A DNA stretch of 64,000 bases, taken from Rhodobacteraceae bacterium EL129 (lineage in GTDB: Bacteria > Pseudomonadota > Alphaproteobacteria > Rhodobacterales > Rhodobacteraceae). A model generated the notes under the pieces. That model searched no databases. It had not been told where the DNA came from and saw only the letters and a list, made by a program, of their open reading frames with translations. The position numbers and the translations under genes are program-made. How positions within the stretch are numbered: position 1 is the stretch's first letter; each line of letters starts with the position of its first letter. Shown in pieces: positions 8,994-18,514 of this stretch. The stretch spans positions 1,380,996 through 1,444,995 of the forward strand of contig ONZJ01000002.1 of assembly GCA_900313005.1 (NCBI GenBank). The letters are read 5' to 3'.

Positions 8994-9895
8994 TGATCCA
9001 TCACCAGATCGCGCAAGCGTTCCTGCAAAACATGGGTGTAAATCTCGGTGGTGGCCACATCGGCATGCCCCAGCAAGGTCTGTATGGCGCGCAAATCGGC
9101 GCCATTGGCCAGCAGATGCGTCGCAAAGGCGTGGCGCAGCCGGTGTGGTGTGACCTTGTCTGGTGAAATCCCCGCAAAGACCGATAGTTCCTTGATCAAC
9201 ATATAGAACCGATGCCGGGTCAGGTGGCCCAGCTTGCCGGTGGAGGGAAAGAGGAACGCAGACAGCGGCTTGCCTTTGGCACGGGCGGCGTCTTCGGCGG
9301 TGTCGCGCAGGCTTAGCCAGATGCTCATCGCTTCACGCGACGGGGGCGACAGGGGCACCATGCGTTCCTTGCCGCCTTTGCCCTTGATCAGCAGCATGCG
9401 TGGATCACCGCGCGCCGAGGCGACGGGCAGGGCCACAAGTTCGCTCACCCGCATGCCGGTGGCATAGAGCAGCTCCATCAGGCAGGTGTTGCGTGCGCGG
9501 TCCCGGGCCGAGCGGGCTGAATGACGGGCGGCGTCAAGCAGGCCGTCCACTTCGGCCTCCGTCAGGATCTTGGGCAGTTTCTGATCGCGTCCGGGGCCCT
9601 TGATGCGGATGGCCGGGTTGTCCTCGCGCAAGCGCTCCTCAAAGGCGAAACGGTAAAGCTGCTTGATCGCTGAGAGCCTGCGTGCACGCGTAGATTTGGC
9701 CAGACCTTGGACGTCGCAATGGACTAGATAGGCCTCAACATCCGCTTGCTGGGCACTAGCCACGGCTTTGCCCGCGTCAGTCAGCCAGTCGGTATAGTCG
9801 TTCAGATCGCGCGCATAGGCGGCCAATGTGTTTTCAGCCGCTCCGAGTTCAGCCGCCTGGGCCTCAAGAAAGCTGGGCAGCCAGGTCGCGCTCAT
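8930..9895 (-). CDS. xerD: Tyrosine recombinase XerD
   Basis: This 321-residue protein is a tyrosine recombinase. An N-terminal SAM-like DNA-binding domain (about 1-95) precedes the catalytic domain. Catalytic residues are visible as Arg in TGMRVSEL, His-x-x-Arg in PHRLRHAFATHLL, the second His in LLGHADVATTE, and the nucleophile Tyr in IYTHV. The length and lack of phage context fit the housekeeping XerD that, with XerC, resolves chromosome dimers at dif. It starts with a 4-base overlap with the stop of the upstream exported-protein gene, so the two are likely cotranscribed. Confidence 0.9.
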   Translation of the reverse strand: MSATWLPSFLEAQAAELGAAENTLAAYARDLNDYTDWLTDAGKAVASAQQADVEAYLVHCDVQGLAKSTRARRLSAIKQLYRFAFEERLREDNPAIRIKGPGRDQKLPKILTEAEVDGLLDAARHSARSARDRARNTCLMELLYATGMRVSELVALPVASARGDPRMLLIKGKGGKERMVPLSPPSREAMSIWLSLRDTAEDAARAKGKPLSAFLFPSTGKLGHLTRHRFYMLIKELSVFAGISPDKVTPHRLRHAFATHLLANGADLRAIQTLLGHADVATTEIYTHVLQERLRDLVMDHHPLARDETRKSDGSRSSDGQ

Positions 9896-11439
9896 GTGGG
9901 GTTGTCCAACAGCAGGATTTGCAGCGCCGCGCGCCGTGCCACATCCTCCAGCCCGACGGCACGCAGGGTGGCGATCGCGTCTGTGACATCAGGCTCTGAT
10001 CCAGATTGACCTTTGCCCATGGACTGTGAGGCTTTCAGTATCGCTTCCCCCAGCTTGCCTGCGTCCAGCAAGGGCTTGTGGTCCGGAGCTGGGGCGGTGG
10101 CATTGAACCCGGCTACAATGGCACGTTCCATGGCGGTCCGGGCGTCGTCCGCTTCAGGTGCCCCGCGGGCGACGCCGACCAGAAACCGGTCTCGGGCGGT
10201 CTTGGGTGCGTGGTCTGCGGCCACGGCTTCGTAGTCCGTTGACAGAAGGGCAATCCGGTAGGCTAACTCCCGGGTTTCGCCGTTCAGCGCAAGCGCCATC
10301 AACTTTTTTGAGAAGAGCCGGGCAAAGACGACCTCGAGGGACTGTGACTGTGCGGCCTCCCAGGCTTCCGGCAGCGTGGCGATGATGTCAGGAACGGATT
10401 GTTCGCTCAGGGATTTGTCAAAATCCTGCAGGGCGGCGACCCGGTCCCATATCCCGCCTGACGCCGCTGGGCGGCGATCGGTGTAAAGCCCCAGCAGCCG
10501 GATCGGAGTCAATGCTCCGGTGCGTGACAAACGTTCCGCCGCTTCAATTTCGGATTTCCATCCAGCGTTTCCGCGCAGATCCGTCATGGCAAAGGCCACG
10601 GGCAAGCGCCGGGTGGGCAAGGGCGCGCCCGAGGTCTCGTATAGGCGGAAAACAAGCGGAGACGGGGCGGATGGCGCCTCGGGAATGGCCGTCGTTTCAA
10701 TAACTTCCGGGTCGAGGTACTGCGCCAGTAGCGTGGCTTCGACGCCTTTGAGATTGCCCAGGGCCACGGCGGTATCATAGGTCAGCGCGGCCGTGTCCCA
10801 ATCGCCAGCACGGGCAATGCAATAGACACGCGCGCCGTAGTCACGGCTCAGCTGGGGGCTGTTGCGCAAGATGGCACAGGGTTCGTCTTCGTCACCGCTG
10901 AGCAAACTCAGGCTGAGCCAGGTATCAAACAGCATCTCGTTTTCAGGACCCGCCCGTTCCAGCAGGGCCAGAGCGGGGTCGACTGCGCCATACCCGACCA
11001 GGGCGTGAACCCGGGCGCGCAAAAAGGCCGCGTCTGTTTTGGCCGAGCCGGGGGCATCGGCTTCGGCCAGCAAAAGCGTATAGTTCAGCGCCTGCGTCGC
11101 GGGGAGGGGCCGCGCCTCCATCTGTTGCAGCAGTGTGATCAAGGTGGATTGGTCGCTGGCGGACCACAGATCGCGGGGCAGGCCGGTCGAGGACCTGGGC
11201 AAAAGCCCCACCGCATCGGCGCGCGGCGCATCCAAAGGCGTGACCTCAACCCCCGGCGTGACGGCGGTGTCGGTCACAGGCGGCTCGTCCCCGGCGTCTG
11301 GTGCGCGCTCGGGCACAGGCTGCGCCACGGGCACAGCTGGCAGCTTGTCGAGCCAGTCAATGGCAGACAGAGGTTGCTGTTGAGCGGCCGCTGCCAGCGG
11401 CAACAGAGCGCTGGTCAGAATGAGGCTAATTCGTTTCAA
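9892..11439 (-). CDS. Exported hypothetical protein, TTG start
   Basis: I predict 515 residues from a TTG at 11439. This start gives a normal signal peptide (MKRISLILTSALLPLAAAAQ) and has AGGAA 7 bases upstream. The longer frame to 11520 would put an unlikely Arg-rich tail before the signal. The mature protein begins with a Pro/Asp-rich linker (about 30-90). A mostly helical, Ala/Leu-rich body reminiscent of degenerate tetratricopeptide repeats follows. No catalytic motif is visible. It overlaps the preceding 49-residue membrane-protein gene by 14 bases and xerD by 4 bases, which suggests one transcript and translational coupling. The function is unknown. Confidence 0.7.
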   Translation of the reverse strand: MKRISLILTSALLPLAAAAQQQPLSAIDWLDKLPAVPVAQPVPERAPDAGDEPPVTDTAVTPGVEVTPLDAPRADAVGLLPRSSTGLPRDLWSASDQSTLITLLQQMEARPLPATQALNYTLLLAEADAPGSAKTDAAFLRARVHALVGYGAVDPALALLERAGPENEMLFDTWLSLSLLSGDEDEPCAILRNSPQLSRDYGARVYCIARAGDWDTAALTYDTAVALGNLKGVEATLLAQYLDPEVIETTAIPEAPSAPSPLVFRLYETSGAPLPTRRLPVAFAMTDLRGNAGWKSEIEAAERLSRTGALTPIRLLGLYTDRRPAASGGIWDRVAALQDFDKSLSEQSVPDIIATLPEAWEAAQSQSLEVVFARLFSKKLMALALNGETRELAYRIALLSTDYEAVAADHAPKTARDRFLVGVARGAPEADDARTAMERAIVAGFNATAPAPDHKPLLDAGKLGEAILKASQSMGKGQSGSEPDVTDAIATLRAVGLEDVARRAALQILLLDNPT

Positions 11440-11575
11440 GAATGATTTCCTGCCGAATCTCCTGCGTCTCGGGCGAAAAATCTGCGCCCAGAAACGGGCC
11501 AATGTACGCGTAACATACAAGCGCGATGAACCCCAGAACAGCGAGGTAAAACAACCACTTGATCAGTCTTAACAT
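11426..11575 (-). CDS. Small single-span membrane protein, 49 residues
   Basis: An ATG at 11575 opens a 49-codon frame beginning MLRLIKWLFYLAVLGF and ending in an acidic, soluble tail (about residues 30-49). One transmembrane helix spans about residues 5-27, with a basic cytoplasmic start. The 3' end overlaps the start of the exported-protein gene by 14 bases and supplies its ribosome site, which supports a coupled operon. The gene is divergent from aroK with 111 bases between the starts. It resembles short conserved membrane proteins of this clade but has no function I can name. Confidence 0.7.
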   Translation of the reverse strand: MLRLIKWLFYLAVLGFIALVCYAYIGPFLGADFSPETQEIRQEIILETN

Positions 11576-11686
11576 GTGTGGCCTGCTCGTTTTATGATTT
11601 GTTTGTCCTCACTTTATATATGGCCTTTTTCCCAAGATCACGTCATTCAGGAAAAAACTGTTTGATTTGGCAGCGGAGCGCCGAAA

Positions 11687-12247
11687 GTGGCTGAAGATGA
11701 AACCTGGACCCTGAAGAAAACCATCGTGCTGGTTGGTATGATGGGCGCTGGTAAAACAGCCGTGGGCAAGGCCTTGGCCGCGCGTCTTGATGTGCCGTTT
11801 CTGGATTCCGACGCCGAGATTGAAACCGCGGCCAACATGACGATCTCGGAAATTTTCGAACGCGATGGCGAGCCTTTTTTTCGCGACCGCGAGACCGAGG
11901 TTATTGACCGCCTTCTGGACGGCCCGAGCAGTGTTCTGTCGACCGGAGGCGGCGCGTTTCTGGCTGAAAGAAATCGCTCGTTGGTGTCTGACAAGGGCAT
12001 TTCCGTTTGGCTGAACGCTGATCTGAACCTGCTGTGGAGCCGAGTTAAACACAAAGATACCAGGCCTTTATTACGCACAGCTAATCCTAAGGCCACGTTG
12101 GAGGCGCTCTATGATGAGCGTGTGCCGATCTATGCATTGGCGGATATCGCGGTGCAGGCCCATCCCAAATATACGGTTGAGGCCATGGCGGCTGAGGTTC
12201 TCAAGGCGCTGACCAAACGGCGCGACGTTCTGGAGGTATGCGCATGA
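11687..12247 (+). CDS. aroK: Shikimate kinase
   Basis: This 186-residue protein phosphorylates shikimate in the chorismate pathway. It has the Walker A motif GMMGAGKTAVGK near residue 17, the Asp pair in FLDSDAEIE, the shikimate-binding GGGAF near residue 86, and the lid Arg in DTRPLL. The start is GTG 11687, because the alignable core begins shortly after and no in-frame ATG lies nearby. The length matches the family. It overlaps aroB (ATG 12244) by 4 bases, which is the common aroK-aroB arrangement and implies coupled translation. Confidence 0.92.
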   Translation: MAEDETWTLKKTIVLVGMMGAGKTAVGKALAARLDVPFLDSDAEIETAANMTISEIFERDGEPFFRDRETEVIDRLLDGPSSVLSTGGGAFLAERNRSLVSDKGISVWLNADLNLLWSRVKHKDTRPLLRTANPKATLEALYDERVPIYALADIAVQAHPKYTVEAMAAEVLKALTKRRDVLEVCA

Positions 12248-13350
12248 GCGAAACCGTACATGTGGATCTGGGCGATCGGTCCTATGACATCGTGATCGGG
12301 CCAGGGGTGCTGGCGCAGTCCGGTGCGGCCATCGCACCGTTTCTACGGCGGCCTCATGTGGCCATTGTCACTGATGAGAACGTGGGCCCACTGCATTTGC
12401 GCAGTTTACAGGCGGGGCTGCAGGCCGCGGGGGTGACAAGTACCTGTCTGACATTGCCTGCTGGCGAGGCCACCAAGTCCTGGCCTCATTTTGAGCGCAC
12501 GGTCGAATGGTTGCTGGAGCAAAAGGTCGAACGCAATGACGTGGTCATCGCCTTTGGTGGCGGTGTCATCGGGGATCTTGTGGGCTTTGCCGCTGCGGTG
12601 TTGCGACGGGGCGTGAGGTTCGTTCAAATCCCCACAAGCCTGCTGGCGCAAGTGGACAGTTCCGTTGGCGGCAAAACCGGGATCAATGCGCCACAGGGCA
12701 AAAACCTGATCGGGGCGTTTCATCAACCCTCGCTGGTTTTGGCGGACACCGATGTTTTGGGCACCTTGACCGAGCGTGACTATCTGGCGGGGTATGGCGA
12801 GGTGGTAAAATACGGTCTGTTGGGAGATAGTGCATTCTTTCAATGGCTTGAGGTCAATGCGCCCAAAGCGGCAGCAGGAGATATGGCCGCCCGGATTGCC
12901 GCCGTAAAACGCTCGGTGCAGATGAAAGCGGACATCGTTCAACGTGACGAGACGGAGCAAGGCGACCGGGCGCTGTTGAACCTGGGCCATACCTTCTGTC
13001 ATGCGCTTGAAAAGGCGACGGACTATTCAGATCGGCTGTTGCACGGCGAAGGAGTGGCGATTGGCTGCGCGCTGGCGTTTGAGCTGTCAGCGCGGTTGGG
13101 GCTGTGTTCGCAAGAAGACCCAAGCCGCGTGCGCGCCCATCTGCGCGACATGAAGATGAAGGTTGATCTCTCTGATATCCCAGGGGATTTACCAGATGCA
13201 GATGCGCTGGTGTCGTTGATGGCGCAGGACAAGAAAGTGATCGACGGGCAGCTGCGTTTCATCCTCGCACGCGGGATCGGCGAGGCCTTTGTCACCGCAG
13301 ATGTACCGCCCGAGGCCGTGCGCGGCGTTTTGCGGGATGCGCTGAGCTAA
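12244..13350 (+). CDS. aroB: 3-Dehydroquinate synthase
   Basis: This 368-residue protein converts DAHP to 3-dehydroquinate using NAD and a divalent metal. Visible signatures are FGGGVIGDLVGF (NAD-binding glycine-rich loop), PTSLLAQVDSSVGGKTGIN, and the metal-binding stretches GYGEVVKYG and NLGHTFCHALE. ATG 12244 is preferred over ATG 12238 because GGAGG at 12232-12236 is directly against 12238 but 7 bases from 12244. It is coupled to aroK. The end is 4 bases from the convergent arsH stop, so no dedicated terminator fits between them. Confidence 0.93.
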   Translation: MSETVHVDLGDRSYDIVIGPGVLAQSGAAIAPFLRRPHVAIVTDENVGPLHLRSLQAGLQAAGVTSTCLTLPAGEATKSWPHFERTVEWLLEQKVERNDVVIAFGGGVIGDLVGFAAAVLRRGVRFVQIPTSLLAQVDSSVGGKTGINAPQGKNLIGAFHQPSLVLADTDVLGTLTERDYLAGYGEVVKYGLLGDSAFFQWLEVNAPKAAAGDMAARIAAVKRSVQMKADIVQRDETEQGDRALLNLGHTFCHALEKATDYSDRLLHGEGVAIGCALAFELSARLGLCSQEDPSRVRAHLRDMKMKVDLSDIPGDLPDADALVSLMAQDKKVIDGQLRFILARGIGEAFVTADVPPEAVRGVLRDALS

Positions 13351-13354
13351 CCGA

Positions 13355-14077
13355 TTACACTTGCGCGGCCTTCGCCGTATTCACCCGCGATGACAAGGCC
13401 TCGTGACTTTCGACCCGCTCGGAGTACCGATCGGTCAGATAGCCAGAGCTGCTACGTGTGAGCAGGGTAAACTTCACCAGCTCCTCCATCACATCGACAA
13501 CGCGGTTGTAGTAGGGCCCTGGTTTCATGCGGCCGTTTTCGTCAAATTCATCCCATGCTCGTGGCACTGACGATTGGTTGGGAATGGTGATCAGGCGCAT
13601 CCAGCGGCCAAGAATGCGCATTTGGTTCAATGAGTTAAAGCTCTGACTTCCACCACAAACCTGGGCTAGGGCCAGTGTTTTGCCCTGCGTGGGGCGTATG
13701 CCGCCGATTGGGGCAAGGGGGATCCAGTCGATCATGGTTTTCATCACCCCGGTCATGGCGCCATGCCGTTCGGGGCTGACCCAGACCATGCCTTCGGACC
13801 ACATCACCAGATCCCGCAGTTCGGCCACCTTGGGATGAGATGGATCGGCATCATCGGTCAGAGGCAGCCCGCTTGGATCAAAGCTGCGGGTGTCCGCCCC
13901 GAGGTGACGCAGGATCCGCGCGGCCTCTTCGCTGAGCGCGCGAGAGTAGGACGTGGTGCGCAAGCTGCCATGGAGCAGCAGGAACCGTGGAGGGTGGGTG
14001 GCTCTTTGATCGGGGCATAGCGCCGTTTCATCAATCTGAGGCAAATGCGGGGCGCTGAAACTGGGCGTATCGGTCAT
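13355..14077 (-). CDS. arsH: ArsH, NADPH-dependent FMN reductase of arsenic operons
   Basis: This 240-residue flavoprotein belongs to the ArsH branch of NADPH-dependent FMN reductases. The FMN phosphate loop [12 protein letters not shown] lies near residue 37, and the ArsH-typical [13 protein letters not shown] and [12 protein letters not shown] segments follow. ArsH proteins oxidise trivalent organoarsenicals (methyl- and phenyl-arsenite) to less toxic pentavalent forms. The gene overlaps aqpS by 4 bases, and arsR lies upstream of both, so the three form an arsenic operon. The local set lacks arsC and an ArsB/Acr3 efflux pump. Confidence 0.9.
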   Translation of the reverse strand: MTDTPSFSAPHLPQIDETALCPDQRATHPPRFLLLHGSLRTTSYSRALSEEAARILRHLGADTRSFDPSGLPLTDDADPSHPKVAELRDLVMWSEGMVWVSPERHGAMTGVMKTMIDWIPLAPIGGIRPTQGKTLALAQVCGGSQSFNSLNQMRILGRWMRLITIPNQSSVPRAWDEFDENGRMKPGPYYNRVVDVMEELVKFTLLTRSSSGYLTDRYSERVESHEALSSRVNTAKAAQV

Positions 14078-14742
14078 TTCGGGGGGTCTGCTTTCAAAAG
14101 CCAGCCAAAGAGAGCCACCGCCAGGGCGGCCCCGATCAGCTGTGCGACGATAAAGGGGAGGACGTCAGTCGGGTGGATGCCGGCGAATGTGTCCGAGAAC
14201 GCGCGGCCAATGGTCACCGCTGGATTGGCGAACGAGGTGGAGGCCGTGAACCAATAAGCGGCGGTGATATAGAGCCCCACCAGCCAGGCCACCGCGTCAG
14301 GTTTGAACCGGATGCCCGCCAGGATGACGCCGACCAGCCCGAAGGTGGCGACGATTTCCGAAAACCATTGCGCCGTTCCCGTACGCTGGGTGGTTGAGGC
14401 CTGAAGCAGGCTGAGGTCAAACATCCCGTGGGCGATGATGCTGCCGAGAACACCACCGATGATCTGTGCCACGATGTAAGGCGTGGCCTCGGCAAATTTC
14501 GCCTCACCGCGCAACAGGAAAGCGAGGGTCACCGCCGGGTTGAAATGTGCGCCTGATATGGGCCCGAGGATGGTGATCAGCACCACCAGGATGGCCCCGG
14601 TGGGCAAGGTGTTACCCAACAGAGCCAAGGCCACATCATCGGTCAGTTGATCTGCCATGATCCCTGATCCAACCACTGTGCCCACCAGCAGAGCGGTGCC
14701 CAGGGCTTCGGCCACAAGGCGACGGGGCAATGAGAAATTCAT
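14074..14742 (-). CDS. aqpS: Aquaglyceroporin of the ars operon (AqpS-like)
   Basis: This 222-residue membrane protein belongs to the MIP family, with about six helices and two half-helix NPA motifs (HFNPAVT near residue 66 and FANPAVT near 172). AqpS of Sinorhizobium ars operons is known to let arsenite leave the cell down its gradient. The position between arsR and arsH supports that role. The start ATG is 44 bases downstream of the arsR stop. A glycerol or water role is the alternative, but the operon context favours arsenic or organoarsenical passage. Confidence 0.88.
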   Translation of the reverse strand: MNFSLPRRLVAEALGTALLVGTVVGSGIMADQLTDDVALALLGNTLPTGAILVVLITILGPISGAHFNPAVTLAFLLRGEAKFAEATPYIVAQIIGGVLGSIIAHGMFDLSLLQASTTQRTGTAQWFSEIVATFGLVGVILAGIRFKPDAVAWLVGLYITAAYWFTASTSFANPAVTIGRAFSDTFAGIHPTDVLPFIVAQLIGAALAVALFGWLLKADPPK

Positions 14743-14786
14743 CTGTGAATGATCCTTTTTTGGCAGGTGTCAGGCGCGAGGTGATG

Positions 14787-15122
14787 TCACGGGCACGCGC
14801 AGGCCAGTTCCTCTATTAGCGGCTGGCAGGTTTCGGGGCGACCACCGCAACAATCCTCCAACAAAAAAGCCAGCAATCCGCGGATGCCAGTGAAATCAGC
14901 GATATAGCGGATTGATCGCCCTTCGCGTTCGCGGCGCAAAAGCCCCGCCTGTTGCAGCACCGACAGGTTGGCGGACATGGTATTTTGCCGGACATCCAGC
15001 GCATCGGCAATGTCGCCCGCCGCCATGCCCTCGGGGCCGGCTTTGATCAGCAGGCGAAAGACATCCAGACGGGTGTGCTGAGCGAGCGCCGCGAAGGCGG
15101 TGAGAGCAATTTTCTTATCCAT
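14787..15122 (-). CDS. arsR: ArsR-family arsenic-responsive repressor
   Basis: This 111-residue winged-helix repressor controls the ars operon. The DNA-binding helix is in MAAGDIADALDVRQNTMSAN (about 33-52). The C-terminus holds Cys91-Cys92, Cys99, Cys108 and Cys110. This places the inducer site in the C-terminal region, as in the Acidithiobacillus-type ArsR with adjacent Cys residues, rather than in the DNA-binding helix as in the E. coli type. I chose ATG 15122 because upstream in-frame residues are not ArsR-like. The start codon overlaps an inverted repeat that is probably its own operator. Confidence 0.88.
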   Translation of the reverse strand: MDKKIALTAFAALAQHTRLDVFRLLIKAGPEGMAAGDIADALDVRQNTMSANLSVLQQAGLLRREREGRSIRYIADFTGIRGLLAFLLEDCCGGRPETCQPLIEELACACP

Positions 15123-15143
15123 ATATCGTGATGTATTGATATA
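15122..15143 (-). promoter_or_regulatory. Candidate ArsR operator overlapping the arsR start codon
   Basis: Inverted arms TATATC (15122-15127) and GATATA (15138-15143) are separated by 10 bases. The inner arm includes the first base of the arsR start codon. ArsR boxes are typically AT-rich dyads near the promoter, so binding here would block initiation of the arsR-aqpS-arsH transcript and give autoregulation. Confidence 0.5.
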
Positions 15144-15206
15144 TTTTGTGGTGCACAATAGGGGGGCTGAACTTTTTGTATGGACAGGGCAGGCCGATGA
15201 GGCGCG

Positions 15207-15225
15207 GGGGGCAAAGACCGCCCCC
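15207..15225 (-). terminator. Hairpin after tyrS
   Basis: GGGGGC (15207-15212) pairs with GCCCCC (15220-15225) around a 7-base loop, starting 14 bases after the tyrS stop. It lacks a strong T-run on the minus strand, so it is a weak terminator candidate. Confidence 0.4.
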
Positions 15226-15238
15226 GGCTGCAATGTTG

Positions 15239-16492
15239 TTACCCAGCGCGTTTGATCAGCGCGTGGCGCTTTTTGCCTGCGGAGAGCTTGATTGGTGCGG
15301 CCAAGGCGGCGGCGTCAATCATCAGGCCTGCATCCGTCAATGGCGCGTCGTCCAGCCGGGCACCGTTCTCGGAAATCAGGCGTTTGGCTTCCTTGCCGGA
15401 TTTCGCCAGCCCGGATTTCACGATCAGCTGCACGATGGAGACGCCCTCTGCCAGCTCCTCCGCGCTCAGCTCAAGCGTGGGCAGATCATCGCCAATACCA
15501 CCTTTTTCAAAGACTTCGCGTGATGTCGCTTCGGCGGTGGCTGCCGCATCTGCGCCGTGCAACAGGGTTGTGACTTCGTTGGCCAGACGGATCTTCGCGT
15601 CGTTGATCTCGGATCCTTCCAAGGCGCCCAGACGATCGCATTCCTCAACCGGCAATTCGGTGTAGAGCTTCAGGAAGCGGCCCACATCAGCGTCGGTGGT
15701 GTTGCGCCAGAACTGCCAGAATTCATAAGGGCTGCGCATGTCGGCGTTCAGCCACACAGCGCCATCCGCGGATTTGCCCATTTTCTTGCCGTCGGACGTG
15801 GTCAGCAGGGGGGATGTCAGACCGTAGACTTCGTTGTCGATCACCCGGCGAGTCAGGTCGATCCCGTTGACAATATTGCCCCATTGATCTGAGCCACCCA
15901 TCTGCAACAGGCAGCCATAGCGGCGGTTCAGCTCCATGAAGTCATAGGCCTGTAGGATCATGTAATTGAATTCGAGGAACGACAGGGATTGTTCGCGGTC
16001 GAGCCTGGATTTCACGCTTTCAAACGCCAGCATCCGGTTGACCGAGAAATGTCGACCGATGTCGCGCAGGAATGAGATGTAGTTCAGCTGATCCAGCCAT
16101 TCGGCGTTGTTGACCATGACCGCCCCGCTGGGCGCATCGGAGTAGTCGATATAAGCCTCAAACACCTTCTGGATGCCGTCGATATTGGACTGAATGGCGG
16201 CATCATCCAGCAAGGGGCGTTCATCGGCGCGGAAACTTGGATCGCCCACCTTTGTAGTGCCGCCGCCCATCAGAGTGATGGGTTTATGCCCGGTTTTTTG
16301 CAGCCAGCGCAGCATCATGATCTGGATCAGGCTGCCCACGTGCAGGGATTTCGCCGTGGCATCAAAGCCGATGTAGGCGGGAACCACACCGCTGGTCATG
16401 GCCTCGTCCAGCGCCTGATAATCGGTGCAATCGGCCAGAAAGCCACGTTCCATCATCACGGTCATGAAATCTGATTTGGGGTGGTAGGTCAT
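15239..16492 (-). CDS. tyrS: Tyrosyl-tRNA synthetase
   Basis: This 417-residue class I synthetase charges tRNA-Tyr. The HIGH-like motif is in SLHVGSL near residue 49. The KMSKS-like loop reads GKKMGKS near residue 235. The [10 protein letters not shown] segment contacts the substrate. A C-terminal S4-like RNA-binding domain (about 350-417) is present. The frame runs open upstream to 16987, but ATG 16492 gives the family length and alignable N-terminus. It is divergent from anmK with 63 bases between starts. Confidence 0.93.
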   Translation of the reverse strand: MTYHPKSDFMTVMMERGFLADCTDYQALDEAMTSGVVPAYIGFDATAKSLHVGSLIQIMMLRWLQKTGHKPITLMGGGTTKVGDPSFRADERPLLDDAAIQSNIDGIQKVFEAYIDYSDAPSGAVMVNNAEWLDQLNYISFLRDIGRHFSVNRMLAFESVKSRLDREQSLSFLEFNYMILQAYDFMELNRRYGCLLQMGGSDQWGNIVNGIDLTRRVIDNEVYGLTSPLLTTSDGKKMGKSADGAVWLNADMRSPYEFWQFWRNTTDADVGRFLKLYTELPVEECDRLGALEGSEINDAKIRLANEVTTLLHGADAAATAEATSREVFEKGGIGDDLPTLELSAEELAEGVSIVQLIVKSGLAKSGKEAKRLISENGARLDDAPLTDAGLMIDAAALAAPIKLSAGKKRHALIKRAG

Positions 16493-16555
16493 TTGTCTTG
16501 TCCCGATGGTCTTTGCGCGGCATGTATAGGGGGCAAGCAGGCGAAGGAAAAGGCC

Positions 16556-17665
16556 ATGTTGTCCGCTGATCCGATCTGGGCCCTTGGGGCCATGTCCGGC
16601 ACGTCTTTGGACGGGGTGGATGCGGCTATGCTGCGCACGGATGGCGAGCGGATTTTTGCGTTTGGAGACAGCGCCTATCGCGCCTATTCCGAGGCCGAGC
16701 AAACCACGCTGCGTGAGGCTTTGGGCAAGTGGCCGGGCGAGGATGTCGCAGCGGCCGAGGCGGTCACCCACGCGGCCCATCTGGAGGTGTTGCAGGGGTT
16801 TAGAGACGCCGAGCTGATCGGTTTTCACGGGCAGACCCTGGCGCATGAGCCACAGGGGCGCGGGACCTATCAGATTGGGGATGGCGCGGCGTTGGCCGAG
16901 GCGTTGGGCGTGCCGGTGATCTGGGACTTCCGTACTGCAGATGTGCAACTGGGCGGCGAAGGCGCACCGTTGGCGCCATATTTTCACTTTGCTTGTGCCA
17001 AGTACATTCAGGCCGATGCCCCCTTGGGCATTCTAAATCTGGGCGGTGTGGGGAACCTGACGTGGATTGACCCCAGCTATGATCGTCCAAACGACGAAGG
17101 CGCCTTGCTGGCCTTTGACACCGGACCTGCGAATGCGCCGATCAATGATCTGATGATGGCCCGGCGCGGCGAGAGATGCGACCGGGATGGTGCCTTGGCG
17201 CGCCTTGGCACGGTTGAGCCGGGCGCGTTGGAGCTGTTTCTGGAGGAAAGCTATTTTCGCCGGATGCCGCCTAAATCTTTGGACCGCGATGCCTTTGCCG
17301 ATATGATCACTTTGGTCAATGAGCTGAGTGATTTCGATGCCGCAGCGACCCTGACGGGCATGTCGGCGGCAGCCGTCCTGCAGGCAATGGAACATTGCCC
17401 CAAGCCGCCTTCGCGGTTGCTGATCACCGGAGGCGGGCGGCACAACCCGGTGATGATGGATATGATGCGGGCCGCATTGGATTGCCCGGTTGATCCGATC
17501 GAAGCCGTAGGGCTGGATGGTGATATGCTGGAGGCGCAGGCCTTTGCCCATCTGGCAGTTCGGGTGCGGCGCGGCCTGCCCACATCCGGACCTTCTACAA
17601 CAGGCGTGCGCGCCGGGGTGTCGGGTGGCACCTTCAGTGATCCTCAAGCGCAAGGAGCAGCGTGA
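16556..17665 (+). CDS. anmK: Anhydro-N-acetylmuramic acid kinase
   Basis: This 369-residue protein phosphorylates and hydrates 1,6-anhydro-MurNAc during peptidoglycan recycling. The signature [15 protein letters not shown] sits at residues 11-25, with the ATP-binding and catalytic segments [18 protein letters not shown] and [12 protein letters not shown] later. I chose ATG 16556, because AAGGAAA precedes it and the family starts there; the frame is open to 16481 but that part overlaps tyrS. Its stop TGA overlaps the next gene's ATG by one base, which suggests coupling to the racemase-like gene. Confidence 0.9.
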   Translation: MLSADPIWALGAMSGTSLDGVDAAMLRTDGERIFAFGDSAYRAYSEAEQTTLREALGKWPGEDVAAAEAVTHAAHLEVLQGFRDAELIGFHGQTLAHEPQGRGTYQIGDGAALAEALGVPVIWDFRTADVQLGGEGAPLAPYFHFACAKYIQADAPLGILNLGGVGNLTWIDPSYDRPNDEGALLAFDTGPANAPINDLMMARRGERCDRDGALARLGTVEPGALELFLEESYFRRMPPKSLDRDAFADMITLVNELSDFDAAATLTGMSAAAVLQAMEHCPKPPSRLLITGGGRHNPVMMDMMRAALDCPVDPIEAVGLDGDMLEAQAFAHLAVRVRRGLPTSGPSTTGVRAGVSGGTFSDPQAQGAA

Positions 17666-18387
17666 TGGACTATCAGTTGGATGAAGTGACCGTACCCCGT
17701 CTGGGCATGGTGGTGCTGAGCACGGATGAAACGCTTGAAGACGAGACACGTTCAGTGCTGGAAGGGCAGGGTGCGCGGCTGATGCACAGCCGGATCTATT
17801 CGGCCCCCAAGGTGACGCCTGAAAGCCTGAAGGCGATGGAAGCCCTGATGCCTGCCAGCGCCGAGCTGTTGCCCCAAGGGCTGGATGCGATTGCCTATGG
17901 CTGCACTTCGGCCTCGGTTCTGATGGGACCTGAAGCTGTGGAACGGCAAATCCAAACTGTGCAGCCCGGGGTGCCTGTGACCAACCCGATCAGTGCGGTG
18001 GTCTCAGCGCTGGAACATCTGAAGGCCTCAAAGATCGCTTTGGTCACGCCCTATTCTGCCACCGTGGCCCGACCGATGCGCGATTTTCTGGAGCGCGCGG
18101 GCATTGAGACGGTCAGCGAGGCCGGGTTTAACGAGGAAATGGACGAGCGTGTCGCGCGGATTTCGGAATCTTCGACCCTGAAAGCCATCCTGGAAACCGG
18201 GCGTCAACCTGGGGTCGAGGCGGTTTTTGCCAGCTGTACCAATCTGCGCGCCTTTGGCATTATTGAAGAGGCCGAGGCCGAACTGGGCCTGCCTGTCATC
18301 AGCTCGAACCTGGCCTTGGTCTGGGATTTGCTGCGTAAAGCGGGCGTGGATGCAACAGGCTGGGGGCCGGGACGCTTGTTTGCCTAA
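17665..18387 (+). CDS. Asp/Glu racemase / maleate isomerase-like protein
   Basis: This 240-residue protein has the two-domain Asp/Glu racemase superfamily fold and looks closest to maleate cis-trans isomerases and arylmalonate decarboxylases. Cysteines sit at the two catalytic positions: YGCTSASVLMG near residue 78 and FASCTNLRAF near 190. ATG 17665 is preceded by AAGGAG at good spacing; the GTG at 17662 is less likely. It follows anmK with a one-base overlap. The substrate cannot be fixed from sequence. A dicarboxylate isomerase or racemase role is the best guess. Confidence 0.75.
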   Translation: MDYQLDEVTVPRLGMVVLSTDETLEDETRSVLEGQGARLMHSRIYSAPKVTPESLKAMEALMPASAELLPQGLDAIAYGCTSASVLMGPEAVERQIQTVQPGVPVTNPISAVVSALEHLKASKIALVTPYSATVARPMRDFLERAGIETVSEAGFNEEMDERVARISESSTLKAILETGRQPGVEAVFASCTNLRAFGIIEEAEAELGLPVISSNLALVWDLLRKAGVDATGWGPGRLFA

Positions 18388-18514
18388 GCTGGGCTTGATT
18401 AACGCAGGTGCGATCCGTTAGATCAACGTAGCCTTGGGGGAACGAGGCGCTTAGATATTAAACCTTTTACTTTCAGGCATATGGCCATCCCAGCCATCGG
18501 AGTTGGTCAGGTCG

